This document shows, piece by piece, positions 12,956 to 23,441 of a stretch of 64,000 nt of DNA. The DNA lies in the NCBI RefSeq assembly GCF_030272615.1, contig NC_081415.1, positions 262,990,925 to 263,054,924 of the forward strand. Reading direction: 5' to 3'. The notes below the pieces were generated by a model, which was given only the letters and a program-made list of their open reading frames with translations, had not been told where the DNA came from and did not search any database. The first letter of the stretch is position 1. Each line of letters opens with the position of its first letter. The stretch comes from Cryptomeria japonica. Taxonomy: Eukaryota; Streptophyta; Pinopsida; Cupressales; Cupressaceae. The translations under genes were made by a program, and so were the position numbers.

Positions 12956-13201
12956 GAACACAAGGGAGTGGCAGAGGGCGGCGTCGCCAGTGGGACGACC
13001 CACTGTGGGGGCCGCAACACACACAGCGGCCTTGGCCGAACACAAGGGAGCGACAGAGGGTGGCGTCGGCAGTGGGACGACCCATTATGGGGGCCGCAAC
13101 ACACATAGCGGCCTCAGCCGAACGCAAGGGAGCGGCAGAGGGAGGCATCGCCAGTGGGACGACCCACTATGGGGGTCACGGCCCACACAACGGCTTTGGC
13201 C
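12956..13201. repeat. 82-bp GC-rich tandem repeat, three units
   Basis: Units start at 12956, 13038 and 13120, each opening GAACRCAAGGGAG and containing CAGTGGGACGACCC and a GGCCGCAACACACA-type segment. A diverged GC-rich tail continues to about 13370 with CCGCGGCC/GGCCGC palindromes. The right copies end at 41675, 41757 and 41839, keeping the 82-bp period. Open frames in all directions here are a by-product of GC richness and periodicity. Confidence 0.92.
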
Positions 13202-13468
13202 GCTGTGTGTGTTGTGGCCCGCACAGTAGTTGCGGCCACTGGTGCGGATGCGACCCACACAGGGAGCCGCAGGCCCTGTGGGTTCCGCGGCCCTCACAGA
13301 GGCTACGACCTCTGTGCTGGTCGCGGCCCGCACAGGGATTGCGTGCCCTGCGCGACCCTTCCCATATATGTTTCATCCTTTTTTTTATTTTTTATTATTA
13401 TATATATATATATTATATTTTCATATATATTTACATGCATTTTTTATTTCAAAAGGAAATCCATTAAG

Positions 13469-13505
<37 letters not shown>

Positions 13506-16402
13506 TATATCTACATTTGTTTCGCAGGTAATTTTTTTTATGATATGTTTTATATATATGTATATACAAATATATACATGAAATCTGCCTGTATATAATT
13601 ATATATAACTATATTATTATTTCTTTTCTTATAATAAAACCGAATTCATGGAAGATTCTGATTTTCAATTGTAGGAAAGAAGTAAAGTAATAAATCTAGT
13701 TACTGTAGATATCAATTTCTGAAACTAAATATTGCCAGTATTTAAAATAAATATCTAACTTTTTGAAGTAAATGGAAGAATATTTTCCAGAACTTTATTG
13801 TACTATATTGCTTTTACAGAAAACAGAAATATATAATTTATTTTTAATCTACAATATGCATGCAAATCTAATTTATGTCTTTCCTATTTTATTTTATTTT
13901 AAATGCTTAAAAATGGAATTAAACTTCTTGCTAATCTATTTATCATAACACATTAGATATACTTCTTTTTTTTTTTGAACTTTGGGAATACTAATTTAGG
14001 AATACATAATTCTTTTTCTGCAATAAATACATTTACTGATTTTGCAATTACTACAGCAACTAAATAGATAATATGATATTTTTATTAAAATCTAACAAAA
14101 ACTACAACTCATATTTTCTGCCATTAAAATGAAGACAAACTCACAAATCAAAGGGGAAACACAGGATCAAATAAATATGATTTGTTTAATTTTTTAGTGG
14201 GTTATTGCATGCAATTCAAAAGCATTTCTTTTCAAATAGAAAGAAGAGTATATTTAGCTTATTTCATTATGCAAAATTTACAAGATGTTTCCTTATCTAA
14301 ATATCAAATAACTAAACCTCGTGTCTTTATTTCTAATTTACAATTAGCCTCTCATTCCAATGAATGAGGGTATATTTCTCCTTTTAAAACTAATAAATAC
14401 AGCTGCAAATAAATTTCTGCAACAATAACTCTTGCAACTTTCCACTTGTCCTATTCTTTTCTCCCGACAATCTTGCACATTAAATCACAACTATGACCAT
14501 GGAGTGCTCACCTCCCAGCCTAGGCTAACTGTTAGCTACCCCCGAGCTAGGAGAACCAAGCCCTAGATGGGATACAAACATGCAAACACATAGAAGACAG
14601 AATGCACACAGATTTCAAACACACACCCATCCTAGCTACACTGCACCACACTTTGGTGATGACCTTTTTAAGGGTGGTAGTGGACCAATACCCTGAGGAG
14701 AACTGCAAGTATGGAAAAACATGTAGCCACCTCATGGCACAACAAATACATCAAGAATTTCAACCCCTTATTCCTTATGCCCCCCAAGGCATTCTAGCCT
14801 TATATCCCTCCTTATGACCCCCATTGCACAAACAGGCCATGCAGCAAGGGTCAAACAAAAATCCCTTGTGATCGCTCTCATAATGAGAGTCTCTCACTCG
14901 AGGGTTGTCACTGCTACCACCCACAAGATCCTCCTCTCTCCCAAGAGTAAGAGGTCTTGAATACTCCCAAAACATATACAAAACAAAATACAAATACCAA
15001 ATGAAATACCCAAAACAGAACATACAAGGAAACAGATTTCTTACACCAACATACTATCAAACACATGCAAAAAGAAGTCATTTTAAGAAGAATGTAACCA
15101 ACCAATCTGCCCAAAGGTAGGTTAGTATGGTTAAGGAAGAGCTGCCCAATTCCACGGATCTTCTCCTTCTACCCTTAGCCAAATTTCACTATTCCAAATC
15201 TATCCTATTTTTTTTTTCAAATTTCTCTTGTCTCCAAAAATGGAGAGTGGGTGATTACCCTCAAATTTTCAAATTCTTGCTTAAGAAGCTCCTTGTGTCA
15301 GTTCTCCCAAGTTTCTAAAAACTAAAGAGGAAGGTAAGATAGAATGGGAAAGGGAACTCTCATTCGAAAAGGAAAGTTTACAACTAAGTTCAATCTTCTA
15401 ATTTCAATTTTCGCACAACTCAGAAAAGTCAAATTTTAGGGTGTCTAAAAGGTCACTTAGGAGTAGAAACTTGCCTAAAATTACCCCTAACCCTTAGGCA
15501 TACCTAATGGGCTTTAGGAAACCCTATTAAACTACCCCTAGGTGTTCATTTAACCCATTTTAAACCCTTTGAAGTTTATTTTCGGGTCAAACCTATGTTA
15601 ACTACCCCAAAGATTTTTTTCCCAAGGTATTTATGACATCACGTTACATTAATTGAAAAAACTATAGTTGAACACTTTCCCACCAAGAGACAAAAATAAA
15701 AATTCAACTTAAATCCTCACATGTGTCAAGTGACACAAAGAAAACACTTTTAAAATTTAATACATGAAATCGTCTCTTGTGGATTTTACACAAAACAATT
15801 AAATAACAGTTAACACACATGCATCATATACTATTACGAATAAAATACAACACAAACAGGGTGTTGTCTCTCCAAATAGACAACCCCTGGCTTACAAACA
15901 TACGTAGGTCTAGGTTTGGTTCTCCGTAATATTTCCATGGTCACATGGATAACTTCCTGCACATCTCAATTTACACATTAGTACTTTCAAATATCCACAT
16001 ATAATATAATTCAAAGGAATAATAATACACATCATCACTTGCATACAATTTACATTTGAACAGATTAAATACATCTTTTATCTAAGCAATTTCACATAAG
16101 CAATTCATCCTAATTCACATAAACTTAAACATACATCATAGTTCTATTATCATAGTAAAGTCCTGCAAATTCAATAATGACATTTATCACCGCAATTTCA
16201 TCTTATTCAAAAATCATGTAGTGTTCTATCTCATAAAGCATATAAATAAATCATCAATATATAGCAATGTTATGCAAATCCTGAAATCATATAAGTTCTA
16301 AATTCCAAAATGCATCAAAATAAAGTATCCATAATAGTCTCAATATCAAATCCACTGAAATGTCAGACTGAGTCGAGGTGAGGCCTCACATGAGATACTT
16401 AC

Positions 16403-17323
16403 AATTCATGCGACAAGTTTCATATAACCACCAGAGCCGATTTTGTGTTGCTCGTGCTTTTCTTGTCTTGCCTTGGTTGCCTTTGACATGTCATTCAGTC
16501 TATAAAAAGTTTGAAATATGTTAGATTATATAAATATAAAGAGTAATTAATTAGTACATAATTACATTCTTAATAGTATCTCATACCTTCTTTTGGCGTC
16601 TGGTGGTGTATTTCTTTTTTTCCTTTCAATTCTCTCCTTAGCATCCAAAATCAGGTCCTTCCACTCCCTCTCTAGAATCATGGGGGATGCTCGTACTTTA
16701 GGTTCTTCTCTAAATGGGTCCTATATTGGTCCCTCACATACTTTAGATATGTGCTAGCTTTTTCAAGGAGCTTGGTTTTGTCAAAGGTGTCATTTCCAAA
16801 CCACTCAACCATTCAGTTTGTCAATTCATCTTGTAACCTTTTTTCTTGGTCATTCCACCTTTTAAAGAAAAAGCACAGCTGTTAGATTCATAAATGAACT
16901 GAAGCTACATTTATTATAGTTCAAGAAATGGATCAAAAGAAAACTATTCTAGCAATGATATGAAATCAAAATAGTGGATTAGGGTTATTTCACATATGAT
17001 GTACCACCTTTTATGTATGGTGAGCCCAAATATCTGCAATGCAATATCACAAAGATGTTTATAGAAAATATCATTTCCTACAAAACATTCATGTGATCAT
17101 TAGTCCAAAATGAGGGATCATAAAGTAAATTACAATTAGACTATATATAATAATAATTTTAAAGTACTTGGAACCTTTTGTATCTTTAAGGGAATCATTT
17201 CTTCGTCGCTCACCACCAATGTGGCCTACAACATTCCCGTACTAGCAATACAAGAAGATCCAAGAAATGATGGTATGTTATCAACAATAGTCACCTCTAG
17301 CACATCCTCATGTGCATCTCCTC
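16403..17323 (-). pseudogene. Transposase_24-like exons of the En/Spm-type gene, left copy
   Basis: Read on the minus strand, exon pieces include NVVGHIGGERRRNESLK, then KRWNDQEKRLQDELTN, then YLKYVRDQYRTHLEKN with EWKDLILDAKER, and last ARQEKHEQHKIGSGGYMKL. The pattern of basic, tryptophan-containing helices ending in a HxxGSGGY-type motif resembles the plant Ptta/En/Spm Transposase_24 family (PF03004), whose members are the second protein of CACTA elements. The exon ends at 16403 before GTAAGT. A stop inside the KRWNDQ exon and a frameshift after KYEHPP are shared by both arms. The right copy has one additional base deletion near 38137. Family assignment is from memory of the pattern; a profile search would settle it. 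Confidence 0.6.
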
Positions 17324-17679
17324 CTGTAGAAAATGATTCCACTATGAAATGCCCCCAAGAAAGAATGCTTGAAGGGAAATAAACACGTAACAGAAGATAG
17401 AGAAAAAGAGGGATCTACCGACAGTGAGCGGGCCAATATGACATGCAGTAGAGGATGTCTGCATGCTACGTGTTGCCAACATTGCAGTCGGCAATACAAG
17501 TGGGGCTAACCTCTAATGAGGCAGAGGCGACATTTGCACGGGAACATTGACAGCACCTGAAGAATAATACATTAAATATATGAAAAGTGAAAGAATTGTA
17601 AACAAGGATGAACCTTTATTATGAACATTGAGAGTATCAAGTATGATGTGTTTTGGTTACTCAAAGTGATAAGTCAAGC

Positions 17680-18284
17680 AAGCGATAATCCAACAAAATC
17701 GTCATCACCTGAAGTACCTGCAACACCCTGATCATGGCCACCACTTTCATGAGGGCACATAAATTGCTGTAAAAACAACACGTACATATTTTAGTTAATG
17801 ACATAAACGAGAATAAAATATAAACCATTATTGAACTTTTGTTATAATTAAAGCTTTCATTACTGCTTACTTGCAAGTTATTTGTTGTTTGAATCAATAC
17901 TTGCACCCTCTCTCGTATCTCAGTAGTCATAGGATGCACGGCTACCAAAGAAACAACCTCTTTACTAATTTTTCTAAGAGTCTTTTTTATGAATTCCATA
18001 GGGTGTGTAGAATTTCTAGGGTCATCATTGCTTAATCCTATTGAGTCCACATCCCTAGAGAGGTGCTCAGGTACTGCAACTCCCTTTCCCTTTCCGCAGA
18101 CATACGTTTGGGTCAAGAATATCATTAAAAATTAAAAAATTAGTCTAAATCACTCAAAAAAAGAACATAATAATGTAACAGTTTGTTTCTATCTAATTTG
18201 TACAATTACAATGAAGTTTACCTGCTTGATAGAAGTGTCGCAACCTACATCCCTATCTGCGCTATGTAATGGATCCATGTCGCC
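17680..18284 (-). pseudogene. Middle exons of the En/Spm-type gene, left copy
   Basis: On the minus strand: exon 18222-18284 (DMDPLHSADRDVGC), exon 17871-18107 (SIGLSNDDPRNSTHPMEF, then a helix ending REVQ-like IRERVQVLIQ), and a short exon from about 17770 (MCPHESSGHDQG). I recognise no domain. The acceptor before 18107 reads CCCAA on the left but CACAG on the right, so the left copy has lost this splice site. These exons lie between the SET-like exon and the Transposase_24-like exons in the same orientation. Confidence 0.5.
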
Positions 18285-18418
18285 CTATGAAAAAGAAAAA
18301 ATATAAAAAACATTAGCGAAATTAAACCAATAGACTTAGCAAAAAAACTTCATAATAAAATGATATATTGGATTCATTAATTGGAGGTTGGTTAATTTAA
18401 ATGATATATAGTACGTAC

Positions 18419-18920
18419 CAACCCCATGATATTAACTTTGTTTGTATCTATACGATTCAAACTGTAATCAATTAGAAGCTCTTCGCCTGCACTTATTGAT
18501 TTTATAGCACATACGAATACATGATTTCCCTCGCACGCCTCAAATATGCAATTGGTTTGTTTATTAGTTGACCCAGGTCGCATACTATTTATAAAACCTA
18601 CAATGTTCCCTGTTGCTTTTGGCCGATCATCAATGTATACAGCCACTCATTTATTTTGATCATTATTGTTCTGTTGTATATAATTTGCTGACAGTGCATA
18701 CCTACGTATACTTTTTTTATATCGAACAATCTGCATCCAATTATTGTGATTGTAACAAGGTCTGACAAACTCCATCAGTTCGGCAACTTTGTTGTAACAG
18801 ACCTTTATGTCATCCATGGAAAATAGGTCAAAAACATGTAACGACAAAGGTTTTATGCGATATATCCTATCATTAACACAAAAATCAGTATTTATTGGAG
18901 GAAGCTCCTAGGGCACCCAT
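18419..18920 (-). pseudogene. SET-domain-like exon, left copy
   Basis: The minus-strand frame reads, in order, LSLHVFDLFSMDDIKV, RRYALSANYIQ, GNIVGFINSMRPG, then NCIFEACEGNHVFVCAIKSI and SAGEELLIDYSLNRID, and ends at a GT donor (18418). GFINS...NC followed by AIKSISAGEELLIDY matches the C-terminal half of SET lysine methyltransferase domains: the RFINHSxxPN-type pseudoknot segment and the GEEL..DY motif with its conserved tyrosine. The usual His of FINHS is not present, and the N-terminal SET motif (GxG) was not found. A TGA after NNDQNK is shared with the right copy; a TAG near 18908 is private to this arm. It lies between DUF4216 and Transposase_24-like exons, which is not a standard CACTA arrangement. 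Confidence 0.68.
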
Positions 18921-18923
18921 TAT

Positions 18924-19320
18924 TTATGTAAATGTTTGTACTTCAATGTTGACTTTTGTCTCATCATCATAAGAACATGACCCCCTTTGTGCAAGGAAAA
19001 ATTTCATGTGTTTATTTAATTTTCTTCTAATCTTTTGACCTCTTGTTGATCTCCCTAGTGTAGACCTACTACATGTCTCACTTTTGTTTTCTATTCCTGT
19101 ATTTCCCTCCCTCAAGGAAGACACGTCTGACAAATACCTATTTGGGGGTACTTGCACTCCATCAAATGAGAGAGTTAATTGGTAATGAGAGAGAAATTTT
19201 ACAAATGAGGGTAATGTTGATGAAGAAGTTAGCCCTAAAGTTGATTTTGGGATTAAAATTTGAATAAGTCCAACTGGGGCCTCAAGTGTTGATAACTGTA
19301 TTAGATTTGTTGCTAATGTC
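18924..19320 (-). pseudogene. Basic exon upstream of the SET-like exon, left copy
   Basis: An open minus-strand frame includes QVPPNRYLSDVSSLREGNT and a Lys/Arg-rich stretch RGQKIRRKLNKHMKFFLAQRG. No domain is recognised. It is directly upstream of the SET-like exon in transcription order, with a stop between them. It could be an N-terminal extension of the SET-like protein. The right copy is about 35470-35862. Confidence 0.4.
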
Positions 19321-19842
19321 GAGGTTTGAAAAACTAAGGAAGTTTGTTTTCCAAGTAATTTTTAAAAATTAAACTATTTCTATATGGTGTATTGACTAGT
19401 TATACTTGTCCATCCATGAGAATGTGCAGGATCCTCATCAAAGGGGTTTAGGTTCCTACACATGTAATTCAATTATCTTATGTTAGCTAAAAATTACATA
19501 GAACACAACATGAACGACATGAACTTTATAGATAAAAAGAGTATTAAAGAATAAAAATATGATGTCATCAAAATCATTATAATTTTTTTAATTCTTTACC
19601 TTTACTTTATGTAGACTATGTAGGATCCTCAACTAAATGGTTGGCGATGTCTATAGTCAACAACCTATTCCCACCAAGGGTGACAGCATCACAAAGGGAC
19701 TATACATGAAATCAACACCATCAATTGAGCATCATAAGCATTACTACATTTGTAAGTTGATAAACAATAAATACATACATATCATAAGCATCACATGATG
19801 TATCATCATATATGTCATTGAGAATCATAATTAGCATCACAT

Positions 19843-20070
19843 ATGTGTCATCATAAACATGCAATCCATCACATATGTATCATAAATCACCATCCATCAC
19901 ATAGGTAATAAACAATCCACATTCTATAAATAAACACAAATTTCAAAAAATGTCACATGTATCATCATAAACATGTAATCCATCACATGTGTATTTTAAA
20001 TAAACATCCATCACATAGCTAATAAACAATCCAAATTCCATAAATAAACACAAAGTTTAAAAAATGTCAC
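19843..20070. repeat. 114-bp tandem duplication in an intron
   Basis: Two imperfect copies; on the plus strand each ends AAAAAATGTCAC (ends at 19956 and 20070). The right copies start at 34716 and 34830 with the same 114-bp spacing. Confidence 0.85.
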
Positions 20071-20198
20071 ATAAATAGTCACTCTCCCTATCTCCATCTC
20101 CATATTAAAAGGTGCATCATGAATTAATTATGTAATGGCATTAGAATTCAAAAGATAATGAATTAATTATGTAAAAAAAAGTCTATCAAGAAACATAC

Positions 20199-20251
20199 CT
20201 CATACATTTCATTCATCATCATGAACATAATGACCATCTCACCATCATCAG

Positions 20252-20286
<35 letters not shown>

Positions 20287-20927
20287 CCACCACCACCATC
20301 ATCGTCTTTATCATCCTCATTACCATCATCACCATCACCATCACCATCACCATCACCATCACCATCACCATCATCATCATAAGCTTCTTCTTCTTCATCA
20401 TCATCGAGAAATTGTCGATCGTGATCATCATCTACTTCATCTTCTGCTTCTTCGGTATCTTCCTATCCTATCACATTATACTTTATTGGCTTTCCTCTTG
20501 GATCATGTCTAACAACAAATACCTAAACCGGTTTATGTGGAATCTTTGAGTAAAATACCTGCTCACATTGGCTTAGAAGAACATAGGGCTCATCCCCAAC
20601 TGGTTCAAACGACCTTGTATTAACCATTGTAAAACCATTATCATGTTCAATGACAGTTCTATCAGGATCATTTTTATTCAATCGTAGCCTGTACCATTTG
20701 ACGAGGAACAAAACTAATTTGAAGGAATTAACGTCACACTCAAGTATATCATCCAAAATGCCATAGTATCAATTTTGAGACTGTTGAGGATGTATGTCAT
20801 TTCTCAATGAAATATTTGTCACCTCAAAGACTGCAGTGATGCCAGAATCACAAGTTTTCTTTGTGTCATCCAACTTTTTTATGCAAAATTTATGACCATT
20901 GCAGTACATAGCGTTGTGGTGTTTGAC
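20199..20927 (-). pseudogene. DUF4216 exon of an En/Spm (CACTA) transposon, left copy
   Basis: The minus-strand exon starts after a CAG acceptor (20927) and runs to a GAG|GTATG donor (20199). It reads MYCNGHKFCIKKLDDTK, CDSGITAVFEVTNISL, then YYGILDDILECDVNSFKLVL, FTMVNTRSFEPVGDEPYVLL and SQCEQVFYSK. The order (G.KF..., D.G....A, YYG.L..I.E.D......VLF...W, G.T.VN......DP..L.SQ..QVFY) is that of DUF4216 (PF13952), found after the transposase in plant CACTA elements. A TGA precedes YYG and a TAG follows KYNVIG, both shared by the two arms. After the TAG the frame continues into a Glu/Asp tail and a long Asp-Gly tract encoded by GAT/GGT repeats. The transposase core (Transposase_21) is not in the window. 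Confidence 0.82.
20240..20400. repeat. CAT/CCATCA triplet repeat coding an Asp-Gly tract
   Basis: Read on the minus strand it is GATGAT and GATGGT repeats, in frame with the acidic tail after DUF4216. The right copy (34385-34520) has a slightly different unit count. Confidence 0.85.
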
Positions 20928-21340
20928 CTGCGATATGTCAAACATGTAAAATTTATTGCAGTGATCTGCTAAACATATGGGTGTAATAAATTTATACGTA
21001 CATGTTTATCTCTTAAACCATATGCTAAATCAATTTCCCTTTGCGTAACATTGGAATCTTCATTACGATGAGCTTCTTTAACCAATGAAGCCACACCTAC
21101 TAAATTATCGGGGATAACTTTTTAGTCCCTTAGGAAGGTGTTCATTTATGCCTTCACGACCTCCATGATCATCAATCACATCATCAGTAAACAAAACAAA
21201 ATAGAAAAGATGTTTTATGACATAAACCGTTAGATGGAATGGCATTACCTTGATGATTAATTATATTATATTCCAACTTCCACAAGTGAGGTGTCATTCT
21301 TTGTGGCTTTGATGTATCCTCTTCTTTCCCATTGAAAAGA
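20928..21340 (-). pseudogene. Exons just upstream of DUF4216, left copy
   Basis: On the minus strand, a piece reading EEDTSKPQRMTPHLWKLEYN ends at a donor (21249). A second piece reading GREGINEHLPKGLKSY, then LVGVASLVKEAHRNEDSNV and REIDLAYGLRDKH, ends before GTACGT and has a frameshift in its middle in both arms. In CACTA elements the segment before DUF4216 is DUF4218 or the end of the transposase; these pieces are too short to assign. The gene is cut off a few tens of bases upstream by the LTR starting at 21391. Confidence 0.45.
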
Positions 21341-21390
21341 TGTTTTTCAGTATTTCGATACATGATTTTTGTGGAGAAAGTGCCTATACT

Positions 21391-23119
21391 TGTAGTACCC
21401 CTACTCGTTTGAACTCATTAGACTCATATTTTATTATTGTTTATTTTCAGAGGATACATTACCATGTTGTGTTATTCAGATTTTTATGACATTATTTCAT
21501 GCTTTATCTAGATATGAGATGAGTAATTTATTGCAGTATTTCAGTACTTGTGATTTATGTCATTTTATGGATTATTGCTATGTACTGACACTTTACTTTA
21601 TCTAAGTAATGTGGAATTATATGTTGTGTGTCTAAGAGTGTATTGGATGCAAGGGGATGATTTTCCTTCACTCATTTCGATGAGACAGGGAACGTCATGA
21701 TTCTCCTTCATCAGTGTGTATGTCATGTTTTCTATATTGTATATATGCATGTGTGGTTCGGTGATGCATGATATTGCAGGTACAAGTACCAGGTAGGTAC
21801 AAGGTATCGTCTCCACCTGGCTTCACAGGTCTGAGCGTGCCTTATATTTTCTGATAGAAGTGGAGGAGATAGTAGTTGACCCTATTTTACTCATTTACAC
21901 TCGTGTGAGTGTCGTCAGTTGGTCATCTAGTCAGTTAGTTCGGCCTTCGTATTTTGTCATTTGATCTTTTTATGAGTATTTGCTTGAGATTTGTTCAGTT
22001 TGTGTGTTTTAGCGGATTTGATTAATTAATTAAGTTATGGAGTTATCTCATAGTTGATTTATGTATGCATTGAGATTATAAATTTAACTAATTAAAAGAA
22101 GTTATTAAATTAAGTTGCAAGCTGCATGATATTAGAAATATATTTTATTTAAATTTTAGTGAAAAATAAATTAGATCAATTTCATTTATTGTTCGTAGAA
22201 TTTTAAATAAATAAAAGAATAAAAGAATAAATGAATAAAAGAACTAATTAGAATTAAAGTATTGCTTTAATTTCTCTATTTAGAAAATTAATTAATTTGC
22301 ATGAGAAAAGAAAAAGAAAGAAAAATGATTTTTAATTATTGCATGTTAACTTATCCCTTTGTTAAAAAATTGGAAAAGAAAAGAAAATTGCTTTTATTAC
22401 TAAATTTAGGTTTTTGGAAAAAAGATATTCAACCTAGAATTTTAGTTTAAAAAGAGGAATAGGTCATTATTTTAGGATACACACGAAACAAGTCAGGGAT
22501 TTAGGTGAAGAAATTTATTTGGAAGCTTGTTGAAAAGATTAGGGCTTTTACATATTTCTTCCAAAAAAGCTATACCAGGTTGGGTGGCTTCTTTTGATTG
22601 TTGTTTTAAGAAAATATTTATATTTCTTCTATCTTCTGAATGATGTGTGTGTTAAGATGATTGTCATGTCATGTCTAATTAATTTTGTTCTTAACTAAAG
22701 TCCATACCTAAAGTTAATTTCTAGTTTAATGGAAAGAAGTTATTTTTGGGTGTTTGTGGATTAAATTTTGAGAAAATTGGGAAAATTATTATGGCAAATT
22801 TTGTCAAGAATTTCATTGTGCATGGAAATTGCAAGATTTGGGGGGGCATGGGATTTATCAAGAAATCATTCCCTCTTGTTTGTTTTTATTTTGATATTGG
22901 TTATGACAATCTTTTAGTTGTATCACTGTGGAATTGTTAATTACTTTAGGAATAAATTTAATTATAAATTAAATTTATTGGGTTATTTACGTTTTGGGAA
23001 AATATTTTATTTAATTATAAAAAAATATTGTAAAAGATTAAATTCTGTAAAAATGAATTTATTGGAAAATTATTGTTTTATTTATGTTATTGAATTTACT
23101 AAAAAGATTAATTTTTTTA

Positions 23120-23153
<34 letters not shown>

Positions 23154-23392
23154 TCCTCGGTAGCACTACCGATGGTAGTACAGCTACCGTACGGTAGCAG
23201 TGCTACCAGTGGTAGCATGTGCTACCGTGCGGTAGCATGGGCTACCATGCGTAGCATATGCTACCATGCACAGTGGTAGAGATTAAATGTTTTTTTTCTT
23301 TAATTCCCCTGTGCGTACCTTGACATAGCACTTTTGGGTTTCATGCCTGGGGTTGTGTATGTTGAGTTATTTATTAATTAATTTATAATACA

Positions 23393-23437
<45 letters not shown>
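21391..23437 (+). mobile_element. Gypsy-type LTR (TGTAGTACCCC), left copy
   Basis: It starts TGTAGTACCCCTACTCG at 21391, directly next to the truncated En/Spm-type gene. An AT-rich stretch follows (about 22020-23150), then a GC-rich hairpin array (23159-23280), repeating the architecture of element 2. Its end is uncertain: it may stop near the GT microsatellite or continue past the Copia-type LTR toward the axis. ORFs at 21598-21816 (minus) and 22746-23163 (plus) are the same in both arms, but I regard them as by-products of the repeat. The right copy ends at 33393 on the minus strand. Confidence 0.55.
23159..23280. repeat. Array of short palindromes, GCTACCGTACGGTAGC type
   Basis: About 120 bp built almost entirely from GGTAGC and GCTACC half-sites in alternating orientation, giving several overlapping hairpins (GCTACCGTACGGTAGC, GCTACCGTGCGGTAGC, GGTAGCACTACC). 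It lies in an otherwise AT-rich LTR. The right copy is 31503-31627. Confidence 0.9.

Positions 23438-23440
<3 letters not shown>
23396..23440. repeat. (GT)n microsatellite abutting a Copia-type LTR
   Basis: About 20 GT units lie directly before the TGTTGGC start of the LTR. The right copy, AC on the plus strand at 31352-31381, is shorter. Confidence 0.9.

Positions 23441-23441
<1 letters not shown>

Larger units (their letters stand above)
12074..16390 (+). mobile_element. Element 2: 4.3-kb solo LTR in an intron, left copy
   Basis: The element starts TGTCATGCCC at 12074, ends GGCCTCACA at 16390, and is flanked on both sides by TGAGA (12069-12073 and 16391-16395), a 5-bp target duplication. 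The TG...CA ends and 5-bp duplication are LTR hallmarks. I see only one copy of the start sequence inside, so it reads as a solo LTR rather than a complete element. Internal order: AT-rich (12100-12840), GC-rich 82-bp repeats (12880-13370), AT-rich (13370-14450), then 1.9 kb shared with element 1. It sits just inside a GTAAGT donor of the En/Spm-type gene. The same insertion with the same target duplication is on the right (38394-42663), so it predates the arm duplication. The length is unusually long for an LTR but within what plants have. Confidence 0.8.

Noticed and set aside
12956-13201. 82-bp units as a CRISPR-like array
   Set aside because: The units are contiguous with no unique spacers, in a plant LTR.
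12862-13598. Many overlapping ORFs on both strands in the GC-rich block (also 41242-41933 and 55338-55796)
   Set aside because: They coincide with tandem repeats of GC-rich DNA; no frame is preferred, products are repeat-like, and they run into AT microsatellites.
20219-20431. Methionine- and valine-rich 70-aa minus-strand ORF
   Set aside because: A wrong-frame reading of the GAT/GGT triplet repeat; the Asp-Gly frame continues the acidic tail after DUF4216.
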